Below are positions 1 to 8,772 of a stretch of DNA of 43,226 nt, piece after piece (position 1 is the first letter of the stretch; every line of letters begins with the position of its first letter). Source of the stretch: Bacteroides sp. UBA1317 (GTDB taxonomy: Bacteria; Bacteroidota; Bacteroidia; Bacteroidales; Bacteroidaceae); contig DBTL01000081.1 of assembly GCA_002307035.1 (NCBI GenBank), positions 1 through 43,226 of the forward strand, given 5' to 3'. Made by a program: the position numbers and the translations under genes. The notes below the pieces were generated by a model, which saw only the letters and a list, made by a program, of their open reading frames with translations, ran no database searches and was not told the origin of the DNA.

Positions 1-507
1 AGTGCATACAACGGATCGGCTGCCTACGAGTTGAAGATTGACAATGATACAGTTACCCTGATCAACAATCACTTAGAATCTAACAAATTAACAAAGCGAG
101 ACAAAGTGATATACGAGGACATGCTAAAAGCGCCGGAAGCTGAAAAAGTGAAAAACGGCGCACGCCAGTTGATCTCCAAATTGGCTGAAGCATCTGCCAT
201 TCGGGCACCACAGGCACGAAAGATCGAAAAAGAAATAAACTCCTCGAAACATCAATATATCATCGTATGTGGGGATTTTAACGATACTCCCATTTCATAT
301 ACTCACAGAATCATAGCCCGAAATATGGATGACGCTTTCACCGAATCAGGAGCGGGACTAGGCATATCCTATAACCAGAATAAGTTCTTTTTCCGCATAG
401 ACAACATCTTAACCAGCAAGAATATGAAAGCATATAATTGCACTGTAGATCGTTCTATAAAAGATTCGGACCACTATCCTATCTGGTGCTATATATCCAA
501 ACGATAA
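1..507 (+). CDS. Endonuclease/exonuclease/phosphatase family protein, 3' part
   Basis: The frame is open from the first base, so the gene begins outside the window and 168 residues are visible. Three signatures of the EEP metal-dependent phosphoesterase fold are present: NNHLE (visible residues 22-26), GDFND (91-95) and SDHYP (156-160), which carry the metal-binding and catalytic Asn, Asp and His residues of the family. FRIDNIL (131-137) is the usual strand before the terminal SDH motif. Members cleave phosphodiester or phosphomonoester bonds in nucleic acids, lipids or sugars; the substrate cannot be read here. dcp follows after 19 bases on the same strand with no promoter visible between, so the two are probably cotranscribed. 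Confidence 0.9.
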   Translation, partial: SAYNGSAAYELKIDNDTVTLINNHLESNKLTKRDKVIYEDMLKAPEAEKVKNGARQLISKLAEASAIRAPQARKIEKEINSSKHQYIIVCGDFNDTPISYTHRIIARNMDDAFTESGAGLGISYNQNKFFFRIDNILTSKNMKAYNCTVDRSIKDSDHYPIWCYISKR

Positions 508-526
508 CTATCAAAAATCATAGACT

Positions 527-2614
527 ATGACAATAAAGAAAACAGTATTCATTTTAGCAACATGTTTTATGACCTACTCTGGCACTATTAAGGCAGACGG
601 AAATCCTTTCTTTACTGACTTCAAAACCGAGTTCGGAGTTCCTGCTTTCGATAAAATAAAGCTAGAACACTACGAACCTGCCTTTCATAAAGGCATTGAA
701 GAGCAAAACGAAAACATCCGTAAAATCATTGAGAATAAAAAAACGCCTACTTTTGAGAATACAATAGTAGCGTTGGACAATAGCGATCCTATTTTATCTC
801 GAGTAAGTGCTATTTTCTTTAATATGACAGATGCCGAAACAACGGACGAGTTAACGCAACTCTCGATGAAAATAGCGCCTGTCCTATCCGAACATAGCGA
901 CAACATCTACTTAAATAAAGAACTTTTTAAGAAGATAGATTCAATCTATAAGCAAAAGAAGTCGCTAAAACTGACCACCGAACAGGAACGTTTATTAGAT
1001 GAAACTTATAAAAGTTTTGTGCGCTCAGGTGCCAATCTTGGTGCGGAAAAACAAACTCGTCTAAGAGATATAAATAAAGAGCTTTCGACACTTGGAATCA
1101 CTTTTAGCAATAATGTTTTAAATGAAAACAATGCCTTTAAGCTTTTTGTCGATAAGAAAGAAGACCTTGCCGGCCTACCGGAATGGTTCTGCCAAAGTGC
1201 CGCCGAAGAAGCCAAAGCTGCCGGAAAAGAAGGACAATGGCTATTCACCCTTCATAACGCAAGTCGCCTTCCTTTCTTGCAATATGCAGAAAACAGAGCA
1301 TTGCGTGAGAAGATGTACAATGCGTACATCAATCGGGGAAACAACAACGATAAGAATGATAACAAGAAGATCATCACACAAATAATCACTCTCCGTTTAG
1401 AGAAAGCAAAACTTCTCGGATTTGATTGTTACTCAAACTTTGTGCTTGATAACACAATGGCCAAAAACTCGACCACTGTAATGTCATTCCTCAATAACCT
1501 TTGGAGCTATTCACTGCCAAAAGCAAAAGCGGAAGCTGCAGAGTTACAAACATTGATGAACAAAGATGGAAAGATCCAGAAATTAGCAGCATGGGATTGG
1601 TGGTTTTACACAGAGAAACTACGCAAAGAGAAATACAACCTTGACGAAGAAGAGATAAAACCCTACTTTAAACTTGAAAATGTGCGTGAAGATGCCTTTG
1701 CCGTTGCCAACAAGCTTTATGGCATCACATTAACTCCACTGAAGAATATACCTGTTTACCATCCGGATGTGGAAGTATTTGAAGTGAAAGATGCTAATGG
1801 ATCACATTTGGGTGTTTTCTACGTAGATTATTTCCCGCGCGCAGGTAAAAGCGGAGGTGCATGGATGAGTAACTATCGGGAACAACAAGGTAATATACGT
1901 CCGTTGGTTTGCAATGTAGGTAGTTTCACCAAGCCTATAGGCGATACCCCTTCACTACTCACGCTCGATGAAGTTGAAACCTTGTTCCATGAGTTCGGAC
2001 ACGCTCTTCATGGGTTATTAACTAAATGCAACTACGCCGGAATTTCAGGAACCAATGTAGTCCGCGATTTCGTGGAACTTCCGTCACAAGTAATGGAACA
2101 TTGGGCCACAGAACCGGAAGTGTTGAAAATGTATGCTAAACACTATCAAACAGGAGAAAGCATGCCCGATAGCTTAATCAATAAACTACTGCGACAAAAA
2201 ACCTTTAACCAAGGCTTTATGACTACAGAACTTCTTGCCGCAGCCATTCTCGACATGAACCTTCACAATCTGACTGACACAAAAGATTTGGATGTATTGG
2301 CCTATGAAAAAGAAGCGATGAATAAGTTGAACTTAATCCCTGAGATTGCTCCTCGTTATCGTACAACCTATTTCAATCATATCATTGGTGGCTATGCCGC
2401 AGGATATTACAGTTATTTATGGGCAAATGTATTAGACTCTGACGCTTTTGAAGCATTCAAGGAACACGGGATATTCGATCAACACACTGCATCTCTTTTC
2501 CGCAGCAATGTACTCGAAAAAGGAAACAGTGAAGATCCGATGGTCTTATATAAAAAATTCCGCGGAGCTGAGCCTAAGCTAGACGCGATGCTAAAGAACA
2601 GAGGAATGAAATAA
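527..2614 (+). CDS. dcp: M3 family metallopeptidase (peptidyl-dipeptidase Dcp type)
   Basis: The 695-residue product starts with a hydrophobic signal-like segment (residues 1-23) ending near TIKA, so it is probably exported to the periplasm. The zinc site HEFGH is at residues 488-492 and the third ligand is likely Glu517 in FVELPSQ, the spacing expected for thimet-type M3 peptidases. The length fits bacterial Dcp/oligopeptidase A (about 680-710). Dcp removes C-terminal dipeptides from oligopeptides; the related oligopeptidase A (PrlC) is an endopeptidase, and the sequence alone does not fully separate them, although the export signal favours Dcp. No terminator lies close behind the stop; the first strong one is about 130 bases downstream. 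Confidence 0.93.
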   Translation: MTIKKTVFILATCFMTYSGTIKADGNPFFTDFKTEFGVPAFDKIKLEHYEPAFHKGIEEQNENIRKIIENKKTPTFENTIVALDNSDPILSRVSAIFFNMTDAETTDELTQLSMKIAPVLSEHSDNIYLNKELFKKIDSIYKQKKSLKLTTEQERLLDETYKSFVRSGANLGAEKQTRLRDINKELSTLGITFSNNVLNENNAFKLFVDKKEDLAGLPEWFCQSAAEEAKAAGKEGQWLFTLHNASRLPFLQYAENRALREKMYNAYINRGNNNDKNDNKKIITQIITLRLEKAKLLGFDCYSNFVLDNTMAKNSTTVMSFLNNLWSYSLPKAKAEAAELQTLMNKDGKIQKLAAWDWWFYTEKLRKEKYNLDEEEIKPYFKLENVREDAFAVANKLYGITLTPLKNIPVYHPDVEVFEVKDANGSHLGVFYVDYFPRAGKSGGAWMSNYREQQGNIRPLVCNVGSFTKPIGDTPSLLTLDEVETLFHEFGHALHGLLTKCNYAGISGTNVVRDFVELPSQVMEHWATEPEVLKMYAKHYQTGESMPDSLINKLLRQKTFNQGFMTTELLAAAILDMNLHNLTDTKDLDVLAYEKEAMNKLNLIPEIAPRYRTTYFNHIIGGYAAGYYSYLWANVLDSDAFEAFKEHGIFDQHTASLFRSNVLEKGNSEDPMVLYKKFRGAEPKLDAMLKNRGMK

Positions 2615-2673
2615 TACCTTTGGATCTACTCAATAGGAATAGACACGAAGCAAATTTATATTCTACAAAACAC

Positions 2674-2704
2674 TTGATTTTGCCAAGTAAATGTATTACT
2701 TTTG
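2674..2704 (+). promoter_or_regulatory. Promoter of the candidate small RNA
   Basis: TACTTTTG at 2697-2704 matches the Bacteroidota -7 box TAnnTTTG exactly. A TTG (2674-2676) lies 20 bases upstream, in -33 position. Predicted transcription would begin near 2711, just before two hairpins and with no open reading frame behind it. Confidence 0.5.
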
Positions 2705-2710
2705 TGAGTG

Positions 2711-2777
2711 TAATCATAAAGTAGTTTGAGATTAAACTACGGTAAACGGGGGAAGCAACAACTTTCCCCGTTTTTTA
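2711..2777 (+). ncRNA. Candidate small non-coding RNA, about 65 nt
   Basis: Directly behind the -7 box come two hairpins. The first has arms GTAGTTT (2721-2727) and AAACTAC (2734-2740). The second is an 11-bp stem (2745-2755 with 2762-2772, one G-T pair, loop CAACAA) that runs into six T's. No ORF fits between promoter and terminator. This is the plan of a compact, independently transcribed sRNA. The second hairpin could instead be the terminator of dcp, but it lies about 130 bases past the stop and has its own promoter-like box. I do not recognise an Rfam family. Confidence 0.42.
2745..2777 (+). terminator. Rho-independent terminator
   Basis: An 11-bp stem (2745-2755 with 2762-2772) with a CAACAA loop is followed by a T run. 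It ends the candidate small RNA and any read-through from dcp. Confidence 0.85.
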
Positions 2778-2778
2778 T

Positions 2779-2840
2779 TTCTGCACGGTTCTTTTGGACC
2801 AACTAAACCGTGCAGAATGGGCAAAAGAACGGTTCAGTTG
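2779..2840. repeat. Overlapping inverted repeats that form alternative hairpins
   Basis: Arms 2779-2790 and 2806-2817 form a perfect 12-bp inverted repeat with a 15-base loop. The middle segment 2800-2811 can instead pair with 2829-2840 (11 of 12 bases), and 2788-2796 can pair with 2822-2830 (9 of 9). The first two pairings exclude each other because they share the middle arm. Function is unknown; it lies right behind the small RNA terminator. Confidence 0.6.
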
Positions 2841-3269
2841 AGCAATCTACCGGTTTCTTTCACTCCGAAAGACGGTTTCTCTTCATCAATTTGCTTATTT
2901 GTTATCGCCATAACTCCTAGTGAAAAAGAAAATTTCTCTTGTTGTTACCCTCCAAACTCCGTTATGTTTTCAAAACATCCTTATTCGGTTAATTAAGCGT
3001 AATTCGTCTCTTGACAAGAATGAGCTCACGAAAGTCGCCTTGTCAATGTTTCAGAAGCCTCCTTACAAACCTTGTGGACAATAGAAGAAATATCCAAAGC
3101 AAATTTGAAGAACTCTTTTTTTGTGAAATAACAAACAGGATAAATATGCTCACGAAAAAGTCCTAACAAATTAGAAAAAGTGGATAGTAGATAGAAGCAA
3201 GTAAAGTATAAAATGGAAGCTAAGTACCAAATATTTAAGCGTAATTATACCTTAATGTGAAAAAAAAGC
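2841..3269. other. Non-coding stretch before secDF
   Basis: I see no convincing gene on either strand. An 8-bp inverted repeat, TTGACAAG (3011-3018) and CTTGTCAA (3039-3046), stands 20 bases apart. The phrase CTCACGAAA occurs near 3025 and again near 3149, which hints at decayed repeated sequence. Otherwise the region is AT-rich and featureless. Confidence 0.5.
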
Positions 3270-3277
3270 TATATTTG
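3270..3277 (+). promoter_or_regulatory. -7 promoter box of secDF
   Basis: TATATTTG matches TAnnTTTG exactly and lies 56 bases before the secDF start. I see no good -33 box at the expected distance. Confidence 0.65.
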
Positions 3278-3333
3278 CAGCCTTGTATGCAACAGAAATT
3301 AATATAAAAGTAAACATATAATTTAAAAGTAAA

Positions 3334-6300
3334 ATGCAAAACAAAGGATTTGTTAAAGTTTTTGCGGTATTACTCACGCTAGTATGTGTGTTCTATCTCT
3401 CTTTCTCCTTCGTCACTCGCTACTACATTAACAAGGCGGAAGAGTACGCGAAAGGTGATGCAAAGATGGAACAAAACTACTTGGATTCTCTGTCAAACGA
3501 GAAAGTATGGCTGGGTAACTACACGCTGAAACAGTGTCGTGAGATGGAAATAAGTTTAGGACTCGACTTAAAGGGGGGAATGAACGTTATTCTGGAAGTT
3601 TCAGTAGCCGATGTAGTTAAAACTTTGGCCGATAACAAGCCGGATGAAGCTTTCAACAAAGCTTTAGCCAGTGCTAGCAAGCTTCAATCAACCAGCCAAG
3701 ATGATTTCATCACTTCATTCGTAAAGGAATATCATAAATTTGCGCCAGGAGCCAAACTTTCCGAATTATTTGCGACCCAGCAATTAAAAGACAAGATAAC
3801 TCAAAAATCATCAGATTCTGAAGTTGAAAAAGTGCTTAGAGAAGAGGTCAAAGCTGCTGTAGCAAATTCATATAATGTACTTCGTACACGTATTGACCGT
3901 TTTGGCGTAGTGCAACCTAACATCCAAAGTTTGGAAGATAAAATGGGACGCATCATGGTTGAACTTCCGGGTATCAAAGAACCAGACCGCGTAAGAAAGT
4001 TGCTACAAGGTTCTGCCAATTTGGAATTCTGGGAAACATATGAGTCAAAAGAGGTCATTCCTTATCTACAATCTGCCGATTCAAAATTGCGTAGTATTTT
4101 AAATAACGAAACACTCCCTACAGATTCAACCAGCGTTGATTCTACTTCAACTACACCAAAGCTTGCGACAGCCGCTGCAATACCCTCTAAAACGAGAAGC
4201 GCTGCTGATAGCCTTGCTGCTGCTTTAAAAGGAGAAACAGAAAAAACAGCGGAAGTTGCAAATATGGCACAAATAAAGAAAGAACATCCACTTGCTGCGA
4301 TTCTTCAATTCAACACAAGCGGTCAAGGTCCTATTGTAGGTTATGCCAACCATAGAGATACGGCAGAAATCAACAAATACATAGCAATGAAACAAATACA
4401 GGAGGAGTTCCCTAAAGAACTTCGTCTGAAGTGGGGTGTTTCTGCTGCTGATTTTGATCCTAAAGCGCAAACATTCGAACTTTATGCAATCAAATCAACT
4501 GAACGCAACGGCAAAGCTCCGCTCGAAGGTGATGTTGTAAATGATGCAAAAGATGAATTCGACCAATGGAACAAGCCTGCTGTTAGCATGGAAATGAATG
4601 CTGACGGAGCCAGAAGATGGGCATTAATGACCAAACAAAACATTGGCAAGTCTATTGCAATTGTATTGGATGGATATGTATATTCCGCACCAAACGTAAA
4701 TTCCGAGATCACAGGTGGGCGTTCACAAATTACAGGACACTTCACTCCGGAACAAGCAAAGGACTTAGCTAACGTACTGAAATCCGGTAAAATGCCCGCA
4801 CCTGCACACATTGTGCAAGAAGACATCATTGGCCCTACTTTGGGGCAAGAGTCTATCAATGCAGGTATCTTCTCTTTCATTGTAGCATTAGTTCTACTCA
4901 TGGCCTTCATGTGTGCTATTTACGGCTTCATACCCGGTATGATTGCCAACGGTGCGCTACTATTCAACTTCTTCTTTACAATGGGAATCTTGTCATCCTT
5001 CCAGGCTGCACTAACGATGTCGGGTATTGCCGGCATGGTGTTGTCACTGGGTATAGCAGTGGATGCCAACGTGTTGATATATGAACGAACGAAAGAAGAA
5101 TTAAGGAATGGAAAAGGAGTTAAGCAAGCATTGTCTGATGGTTATTCAAATGCCTTTTCAGCGATCTTCGACTCTAACTTGACATCTATTATCACAGGTG
5201 TGATCCTCTTCAATTTTGGTACAGGCCCTATCCGTGGATTTGCCACGACCCTGATCATAGGTATTATGATTTCTTTCTTTACTGCTGTATTCATGACTCG
5301 TTTAGTGTACGAACATTATATGAGCAAAGACAAACTTCTTAACCTCACTTTTTCTTCTAAAATCTCGAGAAAGCTGTTTGTCAACTCGCACTTTGATTTC
5401 ATGAACACGAATAAGAAATCGCTTATTATTGTAGGTGCAATCGTTTTAATTTGTGTTGGATCTTTCGCCATCCGCGGGCTCAGTCAGAGCATCGACTTCA
5501 CCGGAGGACGCAACTATAAAGTTCAGTTCGAGAAACCAGTAGAGCCGGAACAGGTACGAGACCTTATCGCAAGCAAATTTGGTGATGCAACAGTAAGTGT
5601 TATCTCAATTGGTACCGATAAGAAAACAGTTCGTATCAGCACTAATTACCGTATAGGAGATGACTCAAATTCTGTAGACTCTGAAATAGAGAACTATCTA
5701 TATGAAGCTCTAAAACCTATCTTAACTAATAATATCACTTTAGAAACTTTCATTGACCATGATAACCATACAGGTGGAAGCATTATTAGCTCACAAAAAG
5801 TAGGCCCAAGCATCGCAGATGATATCAAGACTTCGGCTGTTTGGTCAGTTGTCTTATCATTGCTTGCTATTGGCTTATACATTTTGCTTCGTTTCCGCAA
5901 TATTGCTTATAGTATAGGTTCTGTTGTAGCACTAACTTGCGATACCCTTATGATTATCGGCGCTTATTCTCTATTATGGGGAGTTGTTCCATTTTCTCTG
6001 GAAATAGATCAGACTTTTATAGGTGCTATTCTAACAGTGATTGGTTATTCTATCAATGATAAAGTGGTAATATTCGACCGTGTACGCGAGTTTTTCCACC
6101 TATATCCAAAGCACAAAAGCAAAGAATTATTCAACGATTCTTTAAATACCACCTTGGGACGTACCATTAACACATCACTATGTACTTTAATTGTGTTAGT
6201 TTGTATATTCATCTTAGGAGGTGACTCTATTCGTAGCTTCTGTTTTGCAATGATTCTGGGTGTTATTATCGGCACATTATCTTCTCTGTTTATTGCTTCT

Positions 6301-6354
6301 CCTATTGCTTATCATATGATAAGCAAAAAGCACAAAGCACTAGAAACTGAGTAA
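3334..6354 (+). CDS. secDF: Fused protein translocase subunit SecDF
   Basis: The 1006-residue product joins SecD and SecF in one chain, the usual arrangement in Bacteroidota. It is an inner-membrane subunit that uses the proton gradient to pull secreted proteins through SecYEG. The SecD half has an N-terminal membrane helix (about 9-27), the LGLDLKGG motif at 75-82, a large periplasmic domain, GPTLG at 500-504 opening the first of five further helices, and the GIAVDANVLIYER segment. The SecF half begins near residue 680 with its own helix, has IDFTGG at 720-725, and ends with five helices including the INDKVVIFDRVRE motif. A Ser/Thr/Ala-rich stretch near residues 262-305 lies in the SecD periplasmic part. 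It stands alone with its own promoter and terminator. Confidence 0.97.
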   Translation: MQNKGFVKVFAVLLTLVCVFYLSFSFVTRYYINKAEEYAKGDAKMEQNYLDSLSNEKVWLGNYTLKQCREMEISLGLDLKGGMNVILEVSVADVVKTLADNKPDEAFNKALASASKLQSTSQDDFITSFVKEYHKFAPGAKLSELFATQQLKDKITQKSSDSEVEKVLREEVKAAVANSYNVLRTRIDRFGVVQPNIQSLEDKMGRIMVELPGIKEPDRVRKLLQGSANLEFWETYESKEVIPYLQSADSKLRSILNNETLPTDSTSVDSTSTTPKLATAAAIPSKTRSAADSLAAALKGETEKTAEVANMAQIKKEHPLAAILQFNTSGQGPIVGYANHRDTAEINKYIAMKQIQEEFPKELRLKWGVSAADFDPKAQTFELYAIKSTERNGKAPLEGDVVNDAKDEFDQWNKPAVSMEMNADGARRWALMTKQNIGKSIAIVLDGYVYSAPNVNSEITGGRSQITGHFTPEQAKDLANVLKSGKMPAPAHIVQEDIIGPTLGQESINAGIFSFIVALVLLMAFMCAIYGFIPGMIANGALLFNFFFTMGILSSFQAALTMSGIAGMVLSLGIAVDANVLIYERTKEELRNGKGVKQALSDGYSNAFSAIFDSNLTSIITGVILFNFGTGPIRGFATTLIIGIMISFFTAVFMTRLVYEHYMSKDKLLNLTFSSKISRKLFVNSHFDFMNTNKKSLIIVGAIVLICVGSFAIRGLSQSIDFTGGRNYKVQFEKPVEPEQVRDLIASKFGDATVSVISIGTDKKTVRISTNYRIGDDSNSVDSEIENYLYEALKPILTNNITLETFIDHDNHTGGSIISSQKVGPSIADDIKTSAVWSVVLSLLAIGLYILLRFRNIAYSIGSVVALTCDTLMIIGAYSLLWGVVPFSLEIDQTFIGAILTVIGYSINDKVVIFDRVREFFHLYPKHKSKELFNDSLNTTLGRTINTSLCTLIVLVCIFILGGDSIRSFCFAMILGVIIGTLSSLFIASPIAYHMISKKHKALETE

Positions 6355-6375
6355 TAGAATTATATTTTATCATAG

Positions 6376-6413
6376 AAAAGGCTCTTCCCTGAAAATGGGA
6401 AGAGCCTTTTTTT
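6376..6413 (+). terminator. Rho-independent terminator of secDF
   Basis: A 14-bp perfect stem (6376-6389 with 6397-6410) with a 7-base loop is followed by a T run, 21 bases behind the secDF stop. Confidence 0.92.
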
Positions 6414-6430
6414 ATGATAGGAACAAAGAC

Positions 6431-6475
6431 TACTAAAAAGACCACCCGGATTGCAATAAATTGCCATCCGGGTGG
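6431..6475 (-). terminator. Rho-independent terminator of tRNA-Arg
   Basis: A 10-bp GC-rich stem (6442-6451 with 6466-6475) is followed, on the minus strand, by TCTTTTTAG. It lies about 40 bases downstream of the tRNA 3' end. Confidence 0.85.
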
Positions 6476-6514
6476 GAAGATTCATGAAAATCAACCGACA
6501 AACAAGTTGACTAG

Positions 6515-6586
6515 TAGCCTCGAGGGGAATCGAACCCCTATCTAAAGTTTAGGAAACTTCTATTCTATCCGTTGAACTACAAGGCC
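6515..6586 (-). tRNA. tRNA-Arg (anticodon CCT)
   Basis: Read on the minus strand, a cloverleaf is visible. The acceptor stem GGCCTTG pairs with CGAGGCT (two G-T pairs). The anticodon stem GAAGT/ACTTT encloses the 7-base loop TTCCTAA with anticodon CCT. The T arm AGGGG-TTCGAAT-CCCCT is canonical, and the discriminator base is A. The CCA end is not encoded. It decodes the arginine codon AGG and has its own promoter and terminator. Confidence 0.95.
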
Positions 6587-6601
6587 ATCGCATTTCGGGT
6601 G

Positions 6602-6632
6602 CAAAGATAAGCCATTTTACTGATTTGACAAG
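6602..6632 (-). promoter_or_regulatory. Promoter of tRNA-Arg
   Basis: On the minus strand TATCTTTG (6602-6609) is a perfect TAnnTTTG box with CTTG (6629-6632) 19 bases upstream. The -7 box ends 15 bases before the mature 5' end of the tRNA, leaving only a short leader. Confidence 0.82.
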
Positions 6633-6799
6633 GCAGAGATACAGAATGTTTTAAAGAATGGCCCAACATCCACTATCAATATGCTCCTTCATCGATCTGC
6701 TTTTTAGGCAAAAATTGAAAGTTTTGCCAACTCCAATGAATAAGAATGATAGAATATTGAGCCTATTTAACACGAAGTATCAGAATAGCTTGAAAAGAT

Positions 6800-6830
6800 T
6801 TTGCTAAGTCATTTAACTTTCCGAACTTTG
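6800..6830 (+). promoter_or_regulatory. Promoter of korAB
   Basis: TTTG (6800-6803), a 19-base spacer and GAACTTTG (6823-6830, 7 of 8 matches to TAnnTTTG) form a good Bacteroidota promoter 75 bases before korA. Confidence 0.7.
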
Positions 6831-6905
6831 CGCAACTTTACAAGGTCGTTTCTGAGAAGTTCTATCTCAGTGTGAAGGCTACAGAATATAACCCTAAAAT
6901 AAATA

Positions 6906-8771
6906 ATGAATAAAGTTATGGCAGACGAAATGAAGGTTAAAGACTTGGAGAGGGTAGTTGTTCGCTTCTCCGGCGACTCCGGCGATGGAATGCAATTGGC
7001 CGGCAACATCTTCTCTAACCTATCAGCCGTATTAGGAAATGACATTTCTACATTTCCTGATTATCCGGCAGAAATTCGTGCCCCGCAAGGAACACTAAGC
7101 GGAGTATCTGGTTTTCAAGTACATATTGGTGCAAAAAAAGTATTCACTTCCGGTGACAAGTGCGATGTATTAGTTGCTATGAATCCGGCTGCGCTAAAAA
7201 CAAATATACAATTCACGACGCCACAATCGGTGATTATTATCGATTCGGACTCGTTTACCAAAAAAGATCTTGAAAAGGCTCTCTATACTACGAATGATCC
7301 TTTTACAGAACTCAATATTCACAACCAAGTGATAGATGCCCCAATTTCATCTATGTGCAAGGATAGTCTTAAAGAAAGCGGACTGGACAACAAAGCTGCA
7401 TTGCGTAGCAAAAACATGTTTGCTCTGGGATTGGTATGCTGGCTGTTTAACCGCCCTTTGGAACATGCCATGCACATGCTCCAAAATAAATTTTCAAAGA
7501 AACCATCTATTGCAGAAGCAAATATAAAAGTGTTGACCGATGGATATAACTATGGGCACAACACTCATGCAACAGTTTCTACCTATCGTGTAGAATCTAA
7601 AGAGCAAAGAGAAAAAGGCTTTTATACTGATGTGAATGGAAATCTGGCAACATCCTATGGGTTGGTTGCCGCAGCAGAAAAAGCAGGACTTCCTCTCTTT
7701 CTAGGTTCTTACCCCATTACTCCCGCCACAGACATCTTGCACAATTTGTCTAAATTGAAGGAACTTGGAGTAATTACCGTACAATGTGAAGACGAAATAT
7801 CAGGCTGTTGCAGTGCTATCGGAGCCTCTTTTGCAGGTTGCCTTGCCGCAACGTCTACTTCCGGACCGGGAATTTGCTTGAAAAGTGAAGCGATCAACCT
7901 TGCTGTTATTGCCGAACTACCGCTAGTCATTATCAATGTGCAACGTGGGGGGCCTTCTACCGGTCTGCCAACAAAGAGCGAACAAACCGACTTGCTCCAG
8001 GCTGTATACGGACGTAATGGCGAAAGCCCGCTGGTTGTTATTGCCGCCACATCGCCTACGAACTGCTTTGATTCTGCTTTCATGGCCGCCAAAATAGCAT
8101 TGGAACACATGACTCCGGTTATACTCCTTACTGATGGATACATAGCAAACGGTTCTGCTGCCTGGAAAATTCCTTCAATGAAAGATTATCCCGCCATCAA
8201 GCCTCCTTATGTTACTCCCGAAATGCAGGAAGGATGGAAGCCTTATCAACGTGACCTCGAATCATTGGTTCGCTATTGGGCTATCCCCGGCAAAGAAGGT
8301 TTCCAACACAGGCTGGGAGGACTCGAGAAAGATTACGATACAAGTGCGATCTCTACCGATGCGGAAAACCATCAAAAGATGACGATCACCCGCCAAGAGA
8401 AAATAAACTATATTGCCAACTGCATCCCCGAACAAGAAGTCTTGGGGGACAAGGATGCCGAACTCTTGATCGTAGGTTGGGGCGGCACTTATGGCCACCT
8501 GTACTCTGCACTAGAGGTTATGCAAGCTCAAGGAAAAAAAGTAGCTTTGGCACATTTTCAGTATATCAGCCCTCTGCCAAAAAATACGACTGAGATCTTG
8601 AAGAAATATAAAAAAGTAGTGGTTGCCGAGCAGAACATGGGCCAATTTGCCACTATTCTTCGTTCCAAAGTTCCCGGCTTAAATGTTTACCAATTTAACA
8701 GGGTAAAAGGACAACCATTCAATGTATTAAGACTTGTAGAAGAATTCACTAAAATTTTGGAGGAAAAGTAA
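6906..8771 (+). CDS. korA: 2-oxoacid:ferredoxin oxidoreductase subunit alpha (fused gamma-alpha)
   Basis: The 621-residue product combines the gamma domain (about 15-195, with GDSGDG at 23-28, the CoA-side loop) and the alpha/pyrimidine-binding domain (about 215-621), as in KorA/OorA-type 2-oxoglutarate ferredoxin oxidoreductases. With the next gene it forms the enzyme that converts a 2-oxoacid plus CoA to acyl-CoA and CO2, passing electrons to ferredoxin. The substrate is inferred: the two-gene layout and the absence of a ferredoxin-like delta subunit favour 2-oxoglutarate, but a branched-chain or aromatic oxoacid is possible. The ATG at 6906 is used; ATGs at 6918 and 6930 could be alternatives. 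Only one base separates it from korB. Confidence 0.88.
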   Translation: MNKVMADEMKVKDLERVVVRFSGDSGDGMQLAGNIFSNLSAVLGNDISTFPDYPAEIRAPQGTLSGVSGFQVHIGAKKVFTSGDKCDVLVAMNPAALKTNIQFTTPQSVIIIDSDSFTKKDLEKALYTTNDPFTELNIHNQVIDAPISSMCKDSLKESGLDNKAALRSKNMFALGLVCWLFNRPLEHAMHMLQNKFSKKPSIAEANIKVLTDGYNYGHNTHATVSTYRVESKEQREKGFYTDVNGNLATSYGLVAAAEKAGLPLFLGSYPITPATDILHNLSKLKELGVITVQCEDEISGCCSAIGASFAGCLAATSTSGPGICLKSEAINLAVIAELPLVIINVQRGGPSTGLPTKSEQTDLLQAVYGRNGESPLVVIAATSPTNCFDSAFMAAKIALEHMTPVILLTDGYIANGSAAWKIPSMKDYPAIKPPYVTPEMQEGWKPYQRDLESLVRYWAIPGKEGFQHRLGGLEKDYDTSAISTDAENHQKMTITRQEKINYIANCIPEQEVLGDKDAELLIVGWGGTYGHLYSALEVMQAQGKKVALAHFQYISPLPKNTTEILKKYKKVVVAEQNMGQFATILRSKVPGLNVYQFNRVKGQPFNVLRLVEEFTKILEEK

Positions 8772-8772
8772 G

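Noticed and set aside
6515..6586. tRNA-Arg as an integration site
   Set aside because: No partial repeat of the tRNA 3' end is visible in the flanking sequence and no integrase lies next to it.
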